A stretch of 25,183 nt of DNA from Silene noctiflora (GCA_009801015.1 VHZZ01006839.1:25203-50385), one strand, 5' to 3'; counted from the stretch's first letter, positions 1-10,430 are shown. Made by a program: numbers and translations. The notes: generated by a model not told the origin, from the sequence alone.

Positions 1-1
1 G

Positions 2-2323
2 CATTTGATTTTTCGAATTAGCAATAAAAATAGGCAGCAGAGAGTAGGTGTGGAATGTAAAAAAGGNTGTCCATTCAAATTGTATGGTTATTGGGATTCG
101 AGGAGGGCATGCTTCGTAGTCAAATATTTTGGCAATAAGCATAAGTGTAATAGGAATATGAAGATGAATAAGCAAATGAAGTCTACATGGCTTGCAGAGC
201 AATTTCTTGAGGTTTTTAAGAGTAGGCCTCATTGGCCCGCATCTGAAATTTGTGACACGGTGAGAAAAGCATATGGAGTTATTATTAAAAGGGGATATGC
301 ATACAAGGTCAAATATTGGGCACACAAAAAACTTCATGGGTCAATNAAAGAGCATTATAATAAGGTTTGTAGTTATATACAAGCCTTAAAAGAGACAAGT
401 CCTAATTGTGTGTTCAAGATTCAAACAGAACCTCCAAGAGAGCCAAATCCTCCTATTTTCAAGAGATTTTATGCTTGCTTCGATGCTTTAAGCGAGGGTT
501 GGTTGGAAGGTTGTACGAAGATTTTATGTCTTGATGGGTGTTTTCTTAAGACATTTCTTGGTGGTATGTTGTTGGCTGCCATGGGAAGGGATGCTAATGA
601 CCAAATGTATCCGGTAGCTTGGNCTGTAGTGGAGGGAGAAAATAATGACTCTTGGGAGTGGTTCTTATTTGAGCTAAGAAGTTGCTTGCGGGAAAGGAAT
701 GAAGGCGATGGATGGACATTTATTTCAGATCAACAGAAGGTAAATAACCGCTACAAACTATTTTAAACCGATATGTGCATCTAGTCATAAGTTTAGCATA
801 ACAATTATTGACATTTATTGCAGGGAATTCTTAATGTTGTATCAAATGTGTTTGGGAAGGCTGAGCATCGGAACTGTGCCAGATATATCTTCGCCAGCTG
901 GCACAAAACATATAAAGGGGATGAACTAAAAGGATTTTTTTGAAGGGTTGTTAGGGCTTATAATATGGCTGATTATAATGCTGCAATTAAGGACTTAGAC
1001 AGACTTAATCAAGCTGCTGCCACTGCATTGAAAGCTCATAATCCAAAGACATTTTGTAGAGCTTTTGTGAAGACAAACACCAAATGTGATGTTATAGTCA
1101 ATAACATGGCAGAAACATTTAATGGATATATAATTAATGCTAGGACAAAGCATCTGATATACATGTTGGAGGATATTAGAACAGCTCTAATGCAAAGATT
1201 GGTCAATAAAAAGGTATATATGAAGAAGCATGACACTTTGCTTTGTCCAAGAATCCAAGTGAAACTTGATAAAGAGAAAGATGAAGCTGGAAATTGTTAC
1301 GCAATACCTTCGAGTGAGGTGCTCTTCCAAGTTAGCCATAAGATGATGGATAACTTAACCGTATATCTTCAACAAAAGACATGTACTTGTAGAAAATGGC
1401 AACTCACAGGCATCCCTTGTTGTTGTCATGTGATTGCTTGTATTTACCTCTTGAGAGAGGAGGTGGAGCCATATGTGGATGAATGTTATTCTACAACAAC
1501 TTATCTCAAGAGTTACTCACGAGCAATTCATCCTTGCAAGGGCGAAAGATACTGGGAAAAACTTAATATGCCAATTGACCCTCCTCAAATAAAGATCNGC
1601 CCAGGGAGACCTAGGAGGAATAGAAGAAAAGATCAACATGAAAATCCAAAAACACCAGGAAGATTAATAAGGCATGGAATTGAGCTTACATGTAGTGTTT
1701 GTAAGTCAACCAAACACACTAAAAGAAAGTGCCCCGACAAGGACAAGGTGGTTGAGTCTCGGCCAAAGAGAGGTAGGGGAAGACCAAGGAAGTATGGGGT
1801 AACTCAACCTTCCCAAAGACAATTTGAAGCTGCCAATTTATCGACCCATCATAATGCCACTGCTGAACCATCAAGAACTGCTAGAGGGGGTAGGACAATT
1901 ACAAGGGGAAGAACATTTCAAAAAGGCAATGGGAATAGANGTGACAAAGGAAGAAATGTAAGTACATCCTACTACTATATTATGTGACACTTATTTTTAC
2001 TTTTTTATGTTAGTATTGACCAGATATAACTTTTCTTTTGAAGGTTCCAACTAGTTTTGGTGTATATGTGGCTCCTAGTGGTGCAACTATAATCAATGTA
2101 CACACTAGTTACTTACACGTTACTCATATTTTATCATGGTCTCCTTTTTATGTTTTAGTAAGCTTTATACTAGTCTTACTTACTCTCTTGAAAAATGATT
2201 TTGCAGAACCCTGGACAAGCATCTCCCACCATTTTGTCTANTGGGACAGCTAGTGCTAGTTACGCCTATACATTTTCAAGTCGAGCGTCGGAAAATTCAT
2301 CCATGAACAACGAACTTCAATGA
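2..2323 (+). pseudogene. MuDR-type MULE transposase, 5'-truncated by window, one in-frame stop
   Basis: Cut-and-paste transposase of the Mutator superfamily. My model has exons 2-739, 824-1957, 2044-2097 and 2207-2323, with GT-AG introns joined in phase 0 throughout. The order of domains is: the end of the MuDR N-terminal DNA-binding region (KxCPFKLYG, KHKC); a MULE catalytic domain with LCLDGCFLK (first Asp) at ~528-552 and ISDQQKG (second Asp) spanning the first intron; AETFNGY with a candidate catalytic Glu near 1110; a SWIM zinc finger CTCRKWQLTGIPCCCH at ~1381-1430; a CCHC knuckle CSVCKSTKHTKRKC at ~1693-1734; and an AT-hook-like RGRGRPRKYG near 1770-1800. TGA at 941-943 interrupts the frame where the family usually has Trp (FFxRVVRAYN), so the copy looks inactivated by one nonsense change. 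The reading frame is otherwise open. Single N bases fall at 67, 346, 623, 1598, 1940 and 2241. Confidence 0.85.
740..823 (+). other. Intron 1 of the MULE transposase gene
   Basis: An 84-bp intron with donor AAG|gtaaat and acceptor ttgcag|GGA. Removing it joins ISDQQK to GILNVVSNVFGKAEHRNC in the same phase, which restores the continuous catalytic domain around the second catalytic Asp. The protein match on both sides makes this the best supported of the three transposase introns. Confidence 0.8.
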
Positions 2324-2738
2324 ACAACCAACCATGTCTAGTCCATTTATGAAATGACTTTTTGTAATGCTCACATACACTAGCATTTGGTAGGGAGTTA
2401 ATGTTTTTGTTGCCTTTTATAGAAAGTGGGCAACAAAATGTATTTGTTGAATGTATTTTTTGCTGAATTGATTGTCTTGTGTAGTGGCAGTGATATAAAT
2501 TCAAGCAATGGTGCCTTTTTGCAATTTTTTAATGTGCACTCTCTCTAGGCAAGTTTTAATGGTTGAATGGAGGAGGGAAAGTCATAGATAATGACAAGTT
2601 AACAGAAAGTTAACACCGTTAGTATATGGTCCAAAGTTGGAATAAGTTATTTTAACTTGGGATTATTTTTGAAAGACTCAAACTTGGGATTAAAATCGGA
2701 AGACAATGCAAACTTGGGATTATTCTCATTAAATTTTC
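2324..2738. other. Non-coding 3' part of the MULE
   Basis: AT-rich sequence after the transposase stop. I see no coding potential: the minus-strand reading frame at 2256-2504 has no recognisable protein. It would contain the transposase 3' UTR and subterminal region. The last ~100 bp hold the repeated phrase aacttgggatta described under the element. Confidence 0.5.
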
Positions 2739-2739
2739 C

Positions 2740-2848
2740 TTTATTTATTTTTTTTTTTTTTTTGGTCCTTATTCAAGACCTGACCCTTACTAGGCCTACT
2801 TATAAACGTAGTCTAATAATCAAACCTACAACCGGTCCTGAGGTCTCA
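2740..2848. promoter_or_regulatory. Presumed promoter region of the RSRC2-like gene
   Basis: A short interval between the inferred MULE end and the probable 5'-UTR exon of the downstream gene. It starts with a TTTA/poly-T tract (about 2740-2763) and continues as AT-poor sequence with several CCT and ACC runs. I see no convincing TATA box. The placement follows only from the position of the 5'-UTR splice donor at 2938, so the transcription start is uncertain. If the model is right, the promoter lies against, or partly inside, the transposon end. Confidence 0.3.
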
Positions 2849-2937
2849 CCCGACTACACAGTACACACAATTGTAAAACCAACACCATCGCGGTGGAGAG
2901 AGAAAACGACGAGTTTCGACGAACTCCCTGATTGTCG
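2849..2937 (+). other. Probable 5'-UTR exon of the RSRC2-like gene
   Basis: A stretch rich in GA and CGA (cggtggagagagaaaacgac) without any ATG, ending at a splice donor gattgtcg|gtaaat (donor 2938). The acceptor that pairs with it is attcggcag at 2271-equivalent position 4279, followed by a 37-nt leader (4280-4316) that also lacks ATG and leads straight into the start codon. The intron (2938-4279) begins with the T/C-rich sequence common after plant leader exons. The left boundary is arbitrary. Confidence 0.45.
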
Positions 2938-3041
2938 GTAAATTTTCACGCTCTTCCCCATTTTCATTTCAATTTCGATTCAATCTTCTTTTCGATTTAT
3001 ATAGACAACATCATTGATTTCGAGCAATGAATTTGAATTGA

Positions 3042-3074
3042 GTTTATTTATTTATTTATTTATTTATTTATTTT
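3042..3074. repeat. (TTTA)n microsatellite
   Basis: About seven and a half uninterrupted TTTA units inside the 5'-UTR intron of the RSRC2-like gene. It is a simple repeat and likely length-polymorphic. Confidence 0.95.
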
Positions 3075-3104
3075 GAATAATTACCCATTTTTTCGATAAA
3101 ATTT

Positions 3105-3116
3105 CGCTAGGGTTTA
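3105..3116 (+). promoter_or_regulatory. Telo-box-like motif in the 5'-UTR intron
   Basis: The intron contains gctagggttt here and again as actagggttt at about 3526-3535. Both carry TAGGGTTT, the reverse complement of the plant telo-box AAACCCTA, which is common near the start of genes for translation and RNA metabolism. The motif is short and AT-rich introns give chance hits, so this is suggestive only. Confidence 0.3.
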
Positions 3117-4017
3117 ATTAATTACTCGCCTTACTGCATTTCTAACTCAGACAATTAATTATCTTAGGGTTGATTATTTGCTAATTTTAATTCATTAATT
3201 TTGTTACTGCTCGATTTAGGTGCTGCTATTTCAGTGTTTTATTTTCAATTTATTTGGAATAATTCAATTATTTTTGGAGATTAATCCATATGCTATGCTG
3301 CGATATTCTAAACCGCGATTTTACTAGCTAGTGGTAAGGTTGCGTACATCTAGGCCTTCAAATATATCGCTTTGGATTGCGGTGATGGTGGTGGTTCTTT
3401 TGTCGTAGTTGCTTGAGGATGAGACGGTAAAAGAGGAATTTTCATTTAGGGAACGGAATTCAGTGTCTCCAGAAAAGCTTTTTGTGGTAGTTTATTGGAG
3501 GCGTTTGTTATTGATACTGAAAGTACTAGGGTTTCATATCAATTACTTTCAGTATGATATGTTCAGAGGCTGTGTTGTTGCTCTCCTTTGCTCTGTAGGT
3601 TAGTGGTTGCAACTGTTTGATCATCTACCCTGGGTCCCTGCCCCACAGCTAATAAAACATCGGCTGTTGGGATCAATCGTAGATAGGCAAGGAGTTGTGT
3701 GATTTTTGCATGTGTTAAATTAAAAGGAGTTAGAAAATAGGCTTTTGTTTCTTATGCTGGTACATGTTGAAATTGTTCTGTACAAATCAATGAACATTTG
3801 GCCATTTGGGTGCAAGTGATTGTGGTATCATTCACAGCGATGATTTTTTTTTGCAGTGTATAGTCGTGTGCAAGTCTATAATGACTAGTTTTAGTTGTTT
3901 AGAATATGTTGGGCGCATCATTTTTTACATTTAGAAGAGTCAATCATGGCGATATATGGCTTTTGAATATAAAAGATTAAAAGAAAAATGAGACTAAATT
4001 GTGTGCGCTTTTAATAT

Positions 4018-4155
4018 TGTGAAGTAGTAGTTTGTTGACGCAATTCTCGACACAATTTTTATGGGTCACCTAGTAACAATGAAAAGTTGCATTGATACGT
4101 TTAACCTCCAATTACCTCGCCATTGAGTCATTGGGGTAATGGTATTATAATCGTT
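4018..4155 (+). repeat. TTG-tailed SINE-like repeat, copy 1
   Basis: Lies in the 5'-UTR intron of the RSRC2-like gene. It runs from gtgaagtagtag through ctcgacacaatttttatgggtca to gagtcattggggtaatg. The same ordered blocks (gtgaag-tag-agt, acaattt-catxxtgggtca, gcgggagcc-like, ggggtaatg) recur at 6645, 8160, 15880, 17585 and 20575 (minus). It is diverged and lacks the middle block. Confidence 0.6.
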
Positions 4156-4316
4156 ATATCGTAGGATTATTTAAGGCGATGCAATTTGTGTTTGTTCATC
4201 TATCTGCATTATCGTTTGCACTTCTTTCCACTGTACATTACAGAAAGAGTATGTCATTCAACTTCTTTTAATTCGGCAGGTCAATTTGGTAGATTAAATT
4301 TGCCTAACATTGCACT

Positions 4317-7300
4317 ATGGATTCTGATGTACCCTCTCCCAACGAGGAAAGCAATGAACAGAAGGCCCAGTTTCGCAAGCCAACAAATGAGACAGCTCAT
4401 CGAAAATATAGACGTCATTCCCCTATGGATAAGTTGTCTGATGAAGATGGTCAGTCTTTCTTTGCTGCAATTATGTGTGGTTATTGTTTTATATCTGTTC
4501 AAAAGGTTGTAGAACAGAGGCTTTTATTAGATGTTTTAACTCTTCACATTGATTTCTCAGTTCTAATGAGTGCTGGTAATCCGATACGACTTGCTGCTGT
4601 CCGACTTCCTACTATGTACTTGTCTTGTTTCTTTACTCTGGCTCAAACTTCCCAGCCCATGCCATTTTAAACATTTTCTATAATGTTTTCTCTGCTAGAG
4701 TCCATCTAACACTACCTTTAGTACAACTACAACAAACGTGCTGCTGTTAGTTTCTTTCTATTTTACCATTAATTTACGTCTTTTTTCTTGAAAATGTGAT
4801 GTATTATCCTTATGAAGGGTATAATGTTCATCACTGCTTTTGTAATTAGGGTATCCTTGTACTCTTTTAAGGCCTTGAACTTGTGAATATGCATGTTATC
4901 AGTTAGAGCTTTGTGTTAGAGGTGGTTGAGCTGGGGAGTATATAATGCTAGCAGTTGAAAAAGAGATCGTGATTAGCTAGTGTATGGTAACTATGGTAGA
5001 CAGTGTCACTCTATTTTTTAGTGTATCCAAGTTAACCAACTTGCTCTTGGGATCAAGATTGCATATTGATCACCCCATATATATGTGAAATCTTTGCTAT
5101 TACATGAATTTTTGAGGGGATATTACTCCAAAGAATATCCTACACTTTCATTGTTTAAAAATGGTGGCTTTTTTATGGCCCATACTTCTTTTTGACAAGT
5201 AATTGAGCATATTGATTTAAAGGACACAAATGGAGTGACACCCATGTATGGAAAAGATACCACAAAGTGTTGCCCACATATAGATGGAGAACAAGAGGTC
5301 AAAAGGATTAAGCTCTCAAATTATCATGAGTACTATTATTGTCTGCTGACACTGGTCCATACTTGCGTCATCAAAATTTACTGTTTTGTTTTCATTTTGG
5401 AGTACGCATGCTTCAAAACTGAACCCCCACTGACTGTTCACTTCAGGGAGCCCAAAGCACGATCGTAGATCTAGAAGAAATTATAATGTGATTGACTCTG
5501 AGAGGAGGAAAGAGGATAGGGTGGATGACAGGCTATCCAGTCGGAGCGAACATGGTCAGCGCAGTGACTCTTACAGACACTCTTCAAGAGGCAATAGGCA
5601 TGATGAGCAGTCTAAATATGGAAAGCATGCTGATGAAGATGACAGAAGTCATCGAACAAGTCGAGATTCAAGAGCGGTTGCTCATTCTGACTCGAGAGAC
5701 CGTGAGCGTGACTATAATAGGTCAAGAGACCGCTACAGGGACGTGGATAGGCATTCACGAGATCAGTCTGATGTTGCAGTCAAGAAATACAAAGAGAAAG
5801 AGCCGTCTTCTGATAGATCTGGGTATGATGGGAGACGTAGCAGTAGTAGATATGATGATCGCGATAGATATGTTAGGGATAAAGATCATCGAGATGATAA
5901 GAGGGAGTATAAAAGCTCTAGAGATCATAGAAGTGACCGTACAGCTTCCTTCGATGATTCTGTGAGGCAACGAAGTGATTATAAATCAAAATGGGAAACT
6001 GATGATGTGAAGGATGTGGGTGCATCAAAATGTGAACAGGACAAAAATGATCCAGTGGATTGTCATGGAGATGAACTGAATATACCAGGAACAAAAGGTG
6101 AACATAGTCTTGGGAGTGACGACACTGCTGCAAAAAGACCAAAGCTATTCAGCTCTGAAGACACTGAAACAAGAAAAGGTGGGATGTCTGGTTTTATTTT
6201 TTACTTTTTTGATTTTCATGCTCTTCTTTCTACACATCTTTGTCAAAACTGAATTCACGGTGGATGAGACATCTGACTCTAAAATGTATCCCAGATCATG
6301 CTCCTCCTAATGGCTCTGAATCTGTCGCTGGTGTGGATGCTGCCAAAGTTGCTGCTATGAAAGCTGCCGAATTAGGTAACTACTTTTTTTCAAGAATTTT
6401 GTTTGACTTCTACCGTTTCCAATTGTCAAATGCATTATTAGGTTTGTGTAGATAAACTCCAAACTGTGTTTCTTGTATCTCTTACGTGGAGTTCTCTCAC
6501 TACACATTTATGCCTCTGTCTTTCATAATATTATGGGCAATGGGTGAATTGAGTGAAGTTGATATGAGAGAAGAGGTTTTTATTTTAAATAGTAAGCCAA
6601 AGTTTTGTTCTATTTCCGATGAAGCCGACGACTTGTTAATCTTCGGTTCTGGATTATGATGGAATAAAGCAAAGTAGCGCACTAACTTGATTGTGCTTCT
6701 TTTTATTGTGAAGTAGCAGTCATTCGGTGCAATTTTGTGACATAAATTTCATTTTGGGTCATTTGAAACAGCCTTTGTGTGTTACTTACATGGGGGTAAT
6801 ACTACCTACATCCTACTCTCTTCCTCGCAATTTTTGGGAGCCCTCCAGGCATTGTGGTGAGATTGTAACAGGTCAAAGCGTCTATTTGAATTTCATTGTA
6901 TAGCCTTTTTGCTTGGTCTGGATTTGTACTCCTGAAGATACGAGAGTGGTAAATCCTTGATTTAGTGACATAATCAATCTTGCATAATGATCATTTGATA
7001 CCCTCTCTCTTAAAATCCTCTTTTTGATGGGGTTACGTGTACTTAGGATAGAGATTGAAAGCTTTGAGAATTTGATTTTACATGTTTGTTCTTCTACATA
7101 AAGATTTTCAAACGGATATGAGATTAGAGATTGAGATGATTTATAATTGCATATTTACTGCCAATGCTTGTACTGTGCCCCGCATATTTCCACTCTGTCT
7201 GGAGGGTTAACTTGGGTCGTATATGGTTGGGGTGTTGCACGCAGTTAATAAGAACCTCACTAGTACTGGGATAATGACTGCTGATCAGAAGAAGAAGCTG

Positions 7301-8633
7301 TTATGGGGAAGCAAAAAAAGCACCTCTACAGAAGAGGTACATCTTGATCACTTCCCTCTGTTATACTTGGTGTTTCCCCTCTCATTACTTTTTTAAATTT
7401 CAGTGGCTTCCACCATTGAGGGTATTGAACTTGGGAGTTAAAAGCATCAATCCCTAGATGCCCGCACTAGGCCTTTAAGAAGTTCCATTAAGTTTAGAGG
7501 TACCAGTGATGTTTGTAAAGAACTAGTGGCACCGCGTAAAATTCAAAAAACAGGAGGGTACTAGGTAGAAAAACCCTTTATTTATTTTTATACTCCCTCG
7601 ATTAATCTATGTGGTAATGGAGGTGAGTGTTGGAATGGGTAAAGCTGTAAAGGGTGGGTAGTAATTGATCGTTGTAGTGATGGTGGAAGTGGGTGTGGGT
7701 GTTGTAATGAGTGTGAGATGATTAAATAGCTGTGGTAGTTTTGACAGGGAGAGGAGGTTAGCAATCAGAACTTAGAAGCTGATTGAAGGGAAAAGAGCAC
7801 AAAATTAATTATTAATCATAATGATGATTTTAGGAACAGAATTATTAAACCATCAGACAGGGATCCAAACATAGAGTAAGTAATCAAAACCTAGAACTAT
7901 TTTGGAAATAAGAAAACATGGAATAAAAAATGACGCTGCTCTAGTTTGGGATTAATTTAAATTTTCTTTTCGTTCGGCACTTAAGTTTTTTATTACCTTG
8001 TCTCTGACATGCACAATACAGCCTAGCAACCGCTGGGATTCAGCCATGTTTTCTGATCGTGAACGACAAGAGAAGTTCAACAAACTCATGGTAATTATCT
8101 TTTACCCCTTGTTACGTTGGCTTAATCAACAGTTTATTTTTGAATAGCATAGGTACTTTTTGGTCCTTGATTCTGATGGAATAAATCAAAACGGCTTACT
8201 AAAGTGGCCGCGCTTCTTTCTTTTGTGAAATAGCGGTCCTCCGATTCAGTTACTGATACAATTTCCATCTTGGGTCATTCACAACCAGCCTCTTGTGTTG
8301 CTAACACAAGGGTAGGCTGCGTAAATGCGTAACCCGAACCCCCCAGCAATTTGCGAGTCATTGAACTTTTAGGATAATGTTGTTGTATAGGCACTCTGCT
8401 AGTATTTTATCCAACAAGTTTATCATCAGTTACTCCAGTTTACTAACACATTTTCCAGACTCTGAGGTTGCCTTGGTACATATGGCCAATTGTAGGGTGT
8501 GAAGGGCGAAGTGAAGACGGCCACAAAACCAGCAAGCAGCCAGGATGCGGAGAAACTGCAAGTCGATTTGGAGAAGCAATACACTGCTGGCCTACGACGG
8601 CGAGACGGCCGTACTGTGGGTTTAGGGCTCTAA
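4317..8633 (+). CDS. RSRC2-like arginine/serine-rich coiled-coil protein with SMAP domain
   Basis: Nuclear SR-like protein of the RSRC2 family, thought to act with the splicing machinery; its exact role is poorly defined. The coding exons are 4317-4449, 5447-6178, 6295-6375, 7245-7336, 8022-8090 and 8496-8633, totalling 1,245 nt (414 aa); all introns are GT-AG and phases match at each junction. Residues ~1-45 are a polar N-terminus starting MDSDVPSPNEES. Residues ~46-220 are dominated by RS, RD, SR and HR dipeptides (for example SRDRYRDVDRHSRDQ). A basic AAKRPKLF stretch near 280 may be a nuclear signal. The C-terminus has DQKKKLLWG, then NRWDSAMFSDRERQEKFNKL and MGVKG at residues ~349-373, the signature of the SMAP (small acidic protein-like) domain of RSRC2, and ends GLRRRDGRTVGLGL. 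I chose the ATG at 4317 because the leader exon has no earlier ATG and the frame runs straight into the splice donor at 4450. The long introns hold several SINE-like repeats. The identification of the C-terminus is firm; the function is not. Confidence 0.88.
6645..6869 (+). repeat. TTG-tailed SINE-like repeat, copy 2
   Basis: Lies in the intron between the third and fourth coding exons of the RSRC2-like gene. It includes the 5' block tctggattatgatggaataa shared with the copy at 8160, then gtgaagtagcagtc, the block tttcattttgggtcatttg, aacagcctttgtgtgttact, and a diverged end gggagccctccaggcattgt. I see no convincing tRNA-type A or B box. Confidence 0.65.
8160..8390 (+). repeat. TTG-tailed SINE-like repeat, copy 3
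   Basis: Lies in the last intron of the RSRC2-like gene. It is the most complete copy: gattctgatggaataaatca, gtgaaatagcggtc, catcttgggtcattcacaac, cagcctcttgtgttgctaac, acaagggtaggctgcgtaaa, a C-rich block, and the end ggataatgttgttg. The TTG tail is like that of some plant SINE families. Confidence 0.7.
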
Positions 8634-9189
8634 AGGTTTATCTAGAAACTTCACCTGGGACTTTATCTATCTGTTTGATATATGTCCATTTGTACTGGGA
8701 TTTTGTTCACTGTAGTTTCGTATGTGTTGAAACTCGGAAACAATCGCTGTATGCCATTAGAAATTCTTGTTCAATTTTATCGTTCAAAGAAGCACTATAC
8801 AAAATACGTATGAACGGTATGATAATCCCACCCATATATAAGTTCAATAGGGACGATGATAATTACCAACTTATCAGCAAATTCACGGCCGTAATACTTC
8901 GATGATGGTTCTAGGATTGTTGGAGTTAAGCGAGAGAGCTTCAGAACAACAAAATTTAGAGGTTATATTTTACCCGGGATGGCTTAATGATTGAACGTAG
9001 TTGGGATGCCAAGTATTTCTTGGACATGGTGACTATCATTGAGGCAATATTAGCCATTAAAGCCGTAAATTATACCATCTGTTATTTCTTCTTTAAATAA
9101 GGGGCATGGTGAGCTGAAACTCCACTATAATTGAGGCAATATTCGTAGACGGCGAAGCTTTGGGTTTGTATTGTCCATAGTGATAGTAA
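8634..9189. other. 3' UTR and downstream flank of the RSRC2-like gene
   Basis: Sequence after the stop codon with no coding signal. The first few hundred bases probably form the 3' UTR. I could not identify a single clear polyadenylation site, and I see no repeat I can name. Confidence 0.4.
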
Positions 9190-9866
9190 CGAATAGGGGT
9201 GTAACTAAGCCGAGTAGAGCTTGAAGTCATCTATGATCGAATTTCGCTCATATTGTAAGAATCGAGTACGAGTACAAACCCGAGCTCTTGAAATTAAGGC
9301 TCGGAATCGGCTCATATAATATTTTACGAGCCCTAATCCTAGCTCGAGATTTGTTTGCCTACCATTTTTTTGAGCATTATTTTAATTATAATGTAATTTT
9401 TGAGTCAAAAATTCAAATTTAAATTAGGATTTTTATCTTTTTGTTAGCTTTAATAACACTTATTATTGTGTTATTTTATTTTATAAACTAATATTTCAAT
9501 TTATGTATTATAAAATTGATATAATTTAAGTAAATATATCGATAAAAATTAAGTAATTTAAAAAATAACGAGCTTCCGAGCTGAGCTTTAGTGTGCTCCA
9601 GCTTGGTTCGATTTGGGCTTAGAGCACGAGCTCAGTTTGACCGATCTCGAGTCGAGCTTTGAGGGCTTGCTGAGCAGGCTCAGCCGTAGCAACAATCGTA
9701 ACTCGGTTTTGCACAGGTCATGCGTACCTTCCAATATATAGATCGACTTTTCTAATGTGTGTAATAATGCGGAAAGATTCACAAAATAATTTTCTTTTTT
9801 TGTAATTATGGTAAAAGAGAATTCATACTCGGAATTCTCTTGAATATATCTTATGCATCTTTTCAC

Positions 9867-9906
<40 letters not shown>

Positions 9907-10430
9907 TTTTTTTTATGTTTGTCGTTAAAAAAACCTTAGCTTTCACCAACCACCAATTTCCATGATAAGGAGTCTTAGGACATCATAGTCTTTGTAATAC
10001 TTCATAGTTTTACTATATTCTAATGTGTGTCTTACTTGACTTGTGCTCATAAAACAAGACTCGAGGGTGAGCCGATTTCGAGCTTACCCGAATTTGAAAA
10101 AATTGAACTCATTACCATGCACGCGCTCTTTAACTCAGGCTCGAGCTCAACTCAAGCCTAAATATAATTGTTAAGTTCTCGTTTTTTTTCCTTTCGATTG
10201 TTTAAACATGATTCGGAGATTACATATAAAAAAATTTTGAGCAGATCAGTGAAAACATTTGACATAATTATAGAAAGATATAATCTTGATAATTATTTTT
10301 GTAAAATAAGAGCAATGTATTATTTTATCACACAAGTCCGAGCAACAGTTTGCTCGGCTTAACTTGTTAAATTATCGAGCCGAGCTAGATTTACTCGTAA
10401 ATTGTCTCGTTTTATTATCACCCGACTTTT
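9190..10430. repeat. GAGCTC/GAGCC-rich dispersed repeat, probably an old DNA transposon relic
   Basis: A ~1.2 kb non-coding block punctuated by gccgag, cgagctc, gagccgag and ctcgagtcgagct words on both strands, separated by AT-rich spacers. It starts near taggggtgtaactaagccga and ends near ttattatcacccg, whose reverse complement (cgggtgataa) weakly mirrors the start. Similar blocks opening with GGGTGTAAAC-GAGCC are common in plant genomes and are usually treated as non-autonomous hAT-like or foldback repeats. I see no convincing target-site duplication, so the class is open. The interior contains long poly-T tracts. Confidence 0.45.
9872..9914. repeat. Poly-T tract
   Basis: Thirty consecutive T, two A, then eleven more T. 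This may be the reverse-strand poly-A tail of a retroposed sequence, but I could not recognise an element next to it. Confidence 0.9.

Larger units (their letters stand above)
1..2739 (+). mobile_element. Mutator-like element (MuDR/MULE), right-hand part
   Basis: The window opens inside a MULE. It carries a MuDR-family transposase gene (2-2323), a ~400-bp non-coding tail, and a terminal-repeat-like region at about 2600-2739. The last stretch, read on the minus strand from 2739, begins GGAAAATTTAATGAGAATAA and repeats the phrase AATCCCAAG/AATCCCAAGT three times within 100 bp (around 2660, 2690 and 2720 on the plus strand as aacttgggatta). This start resembles the terminal inverted repeat of the complete non-autonomous MULE at 13155-14173. 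The left end lies outside the window, so neither the inverted pairing nor a target-site duplication can be tested, and the right boundary is inferred. A (T)n/TTTA-rich tract follows directly. Confidence 0.7.

Noticed and set aside
4317-4670. Read-through product of the first RSRC2-like coding exon
   Set aside because: The sequence after 4449 loses all family character, and a strong donor gtcagt lies exactly at the change. At most it is an intron-retention form.
5492-5965. A second long open frame overlapping the RS-rich exon of the RSRC2-like gene
   Set aside because: It is the +1 shifted shadow of a repetitive AGR/GAY-rich exon. The other frame gives the conserved RS/RD protein and joins in phase to the SMAP exons; this one does not.
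5755-6142. Minus-strand open frames opposite the RS-rich exon
   Set aside because: They arise from codon bias of the sense RS-rich sequence (few stops on the complement). They have no recognisable domain, and no splice continuation is evident.
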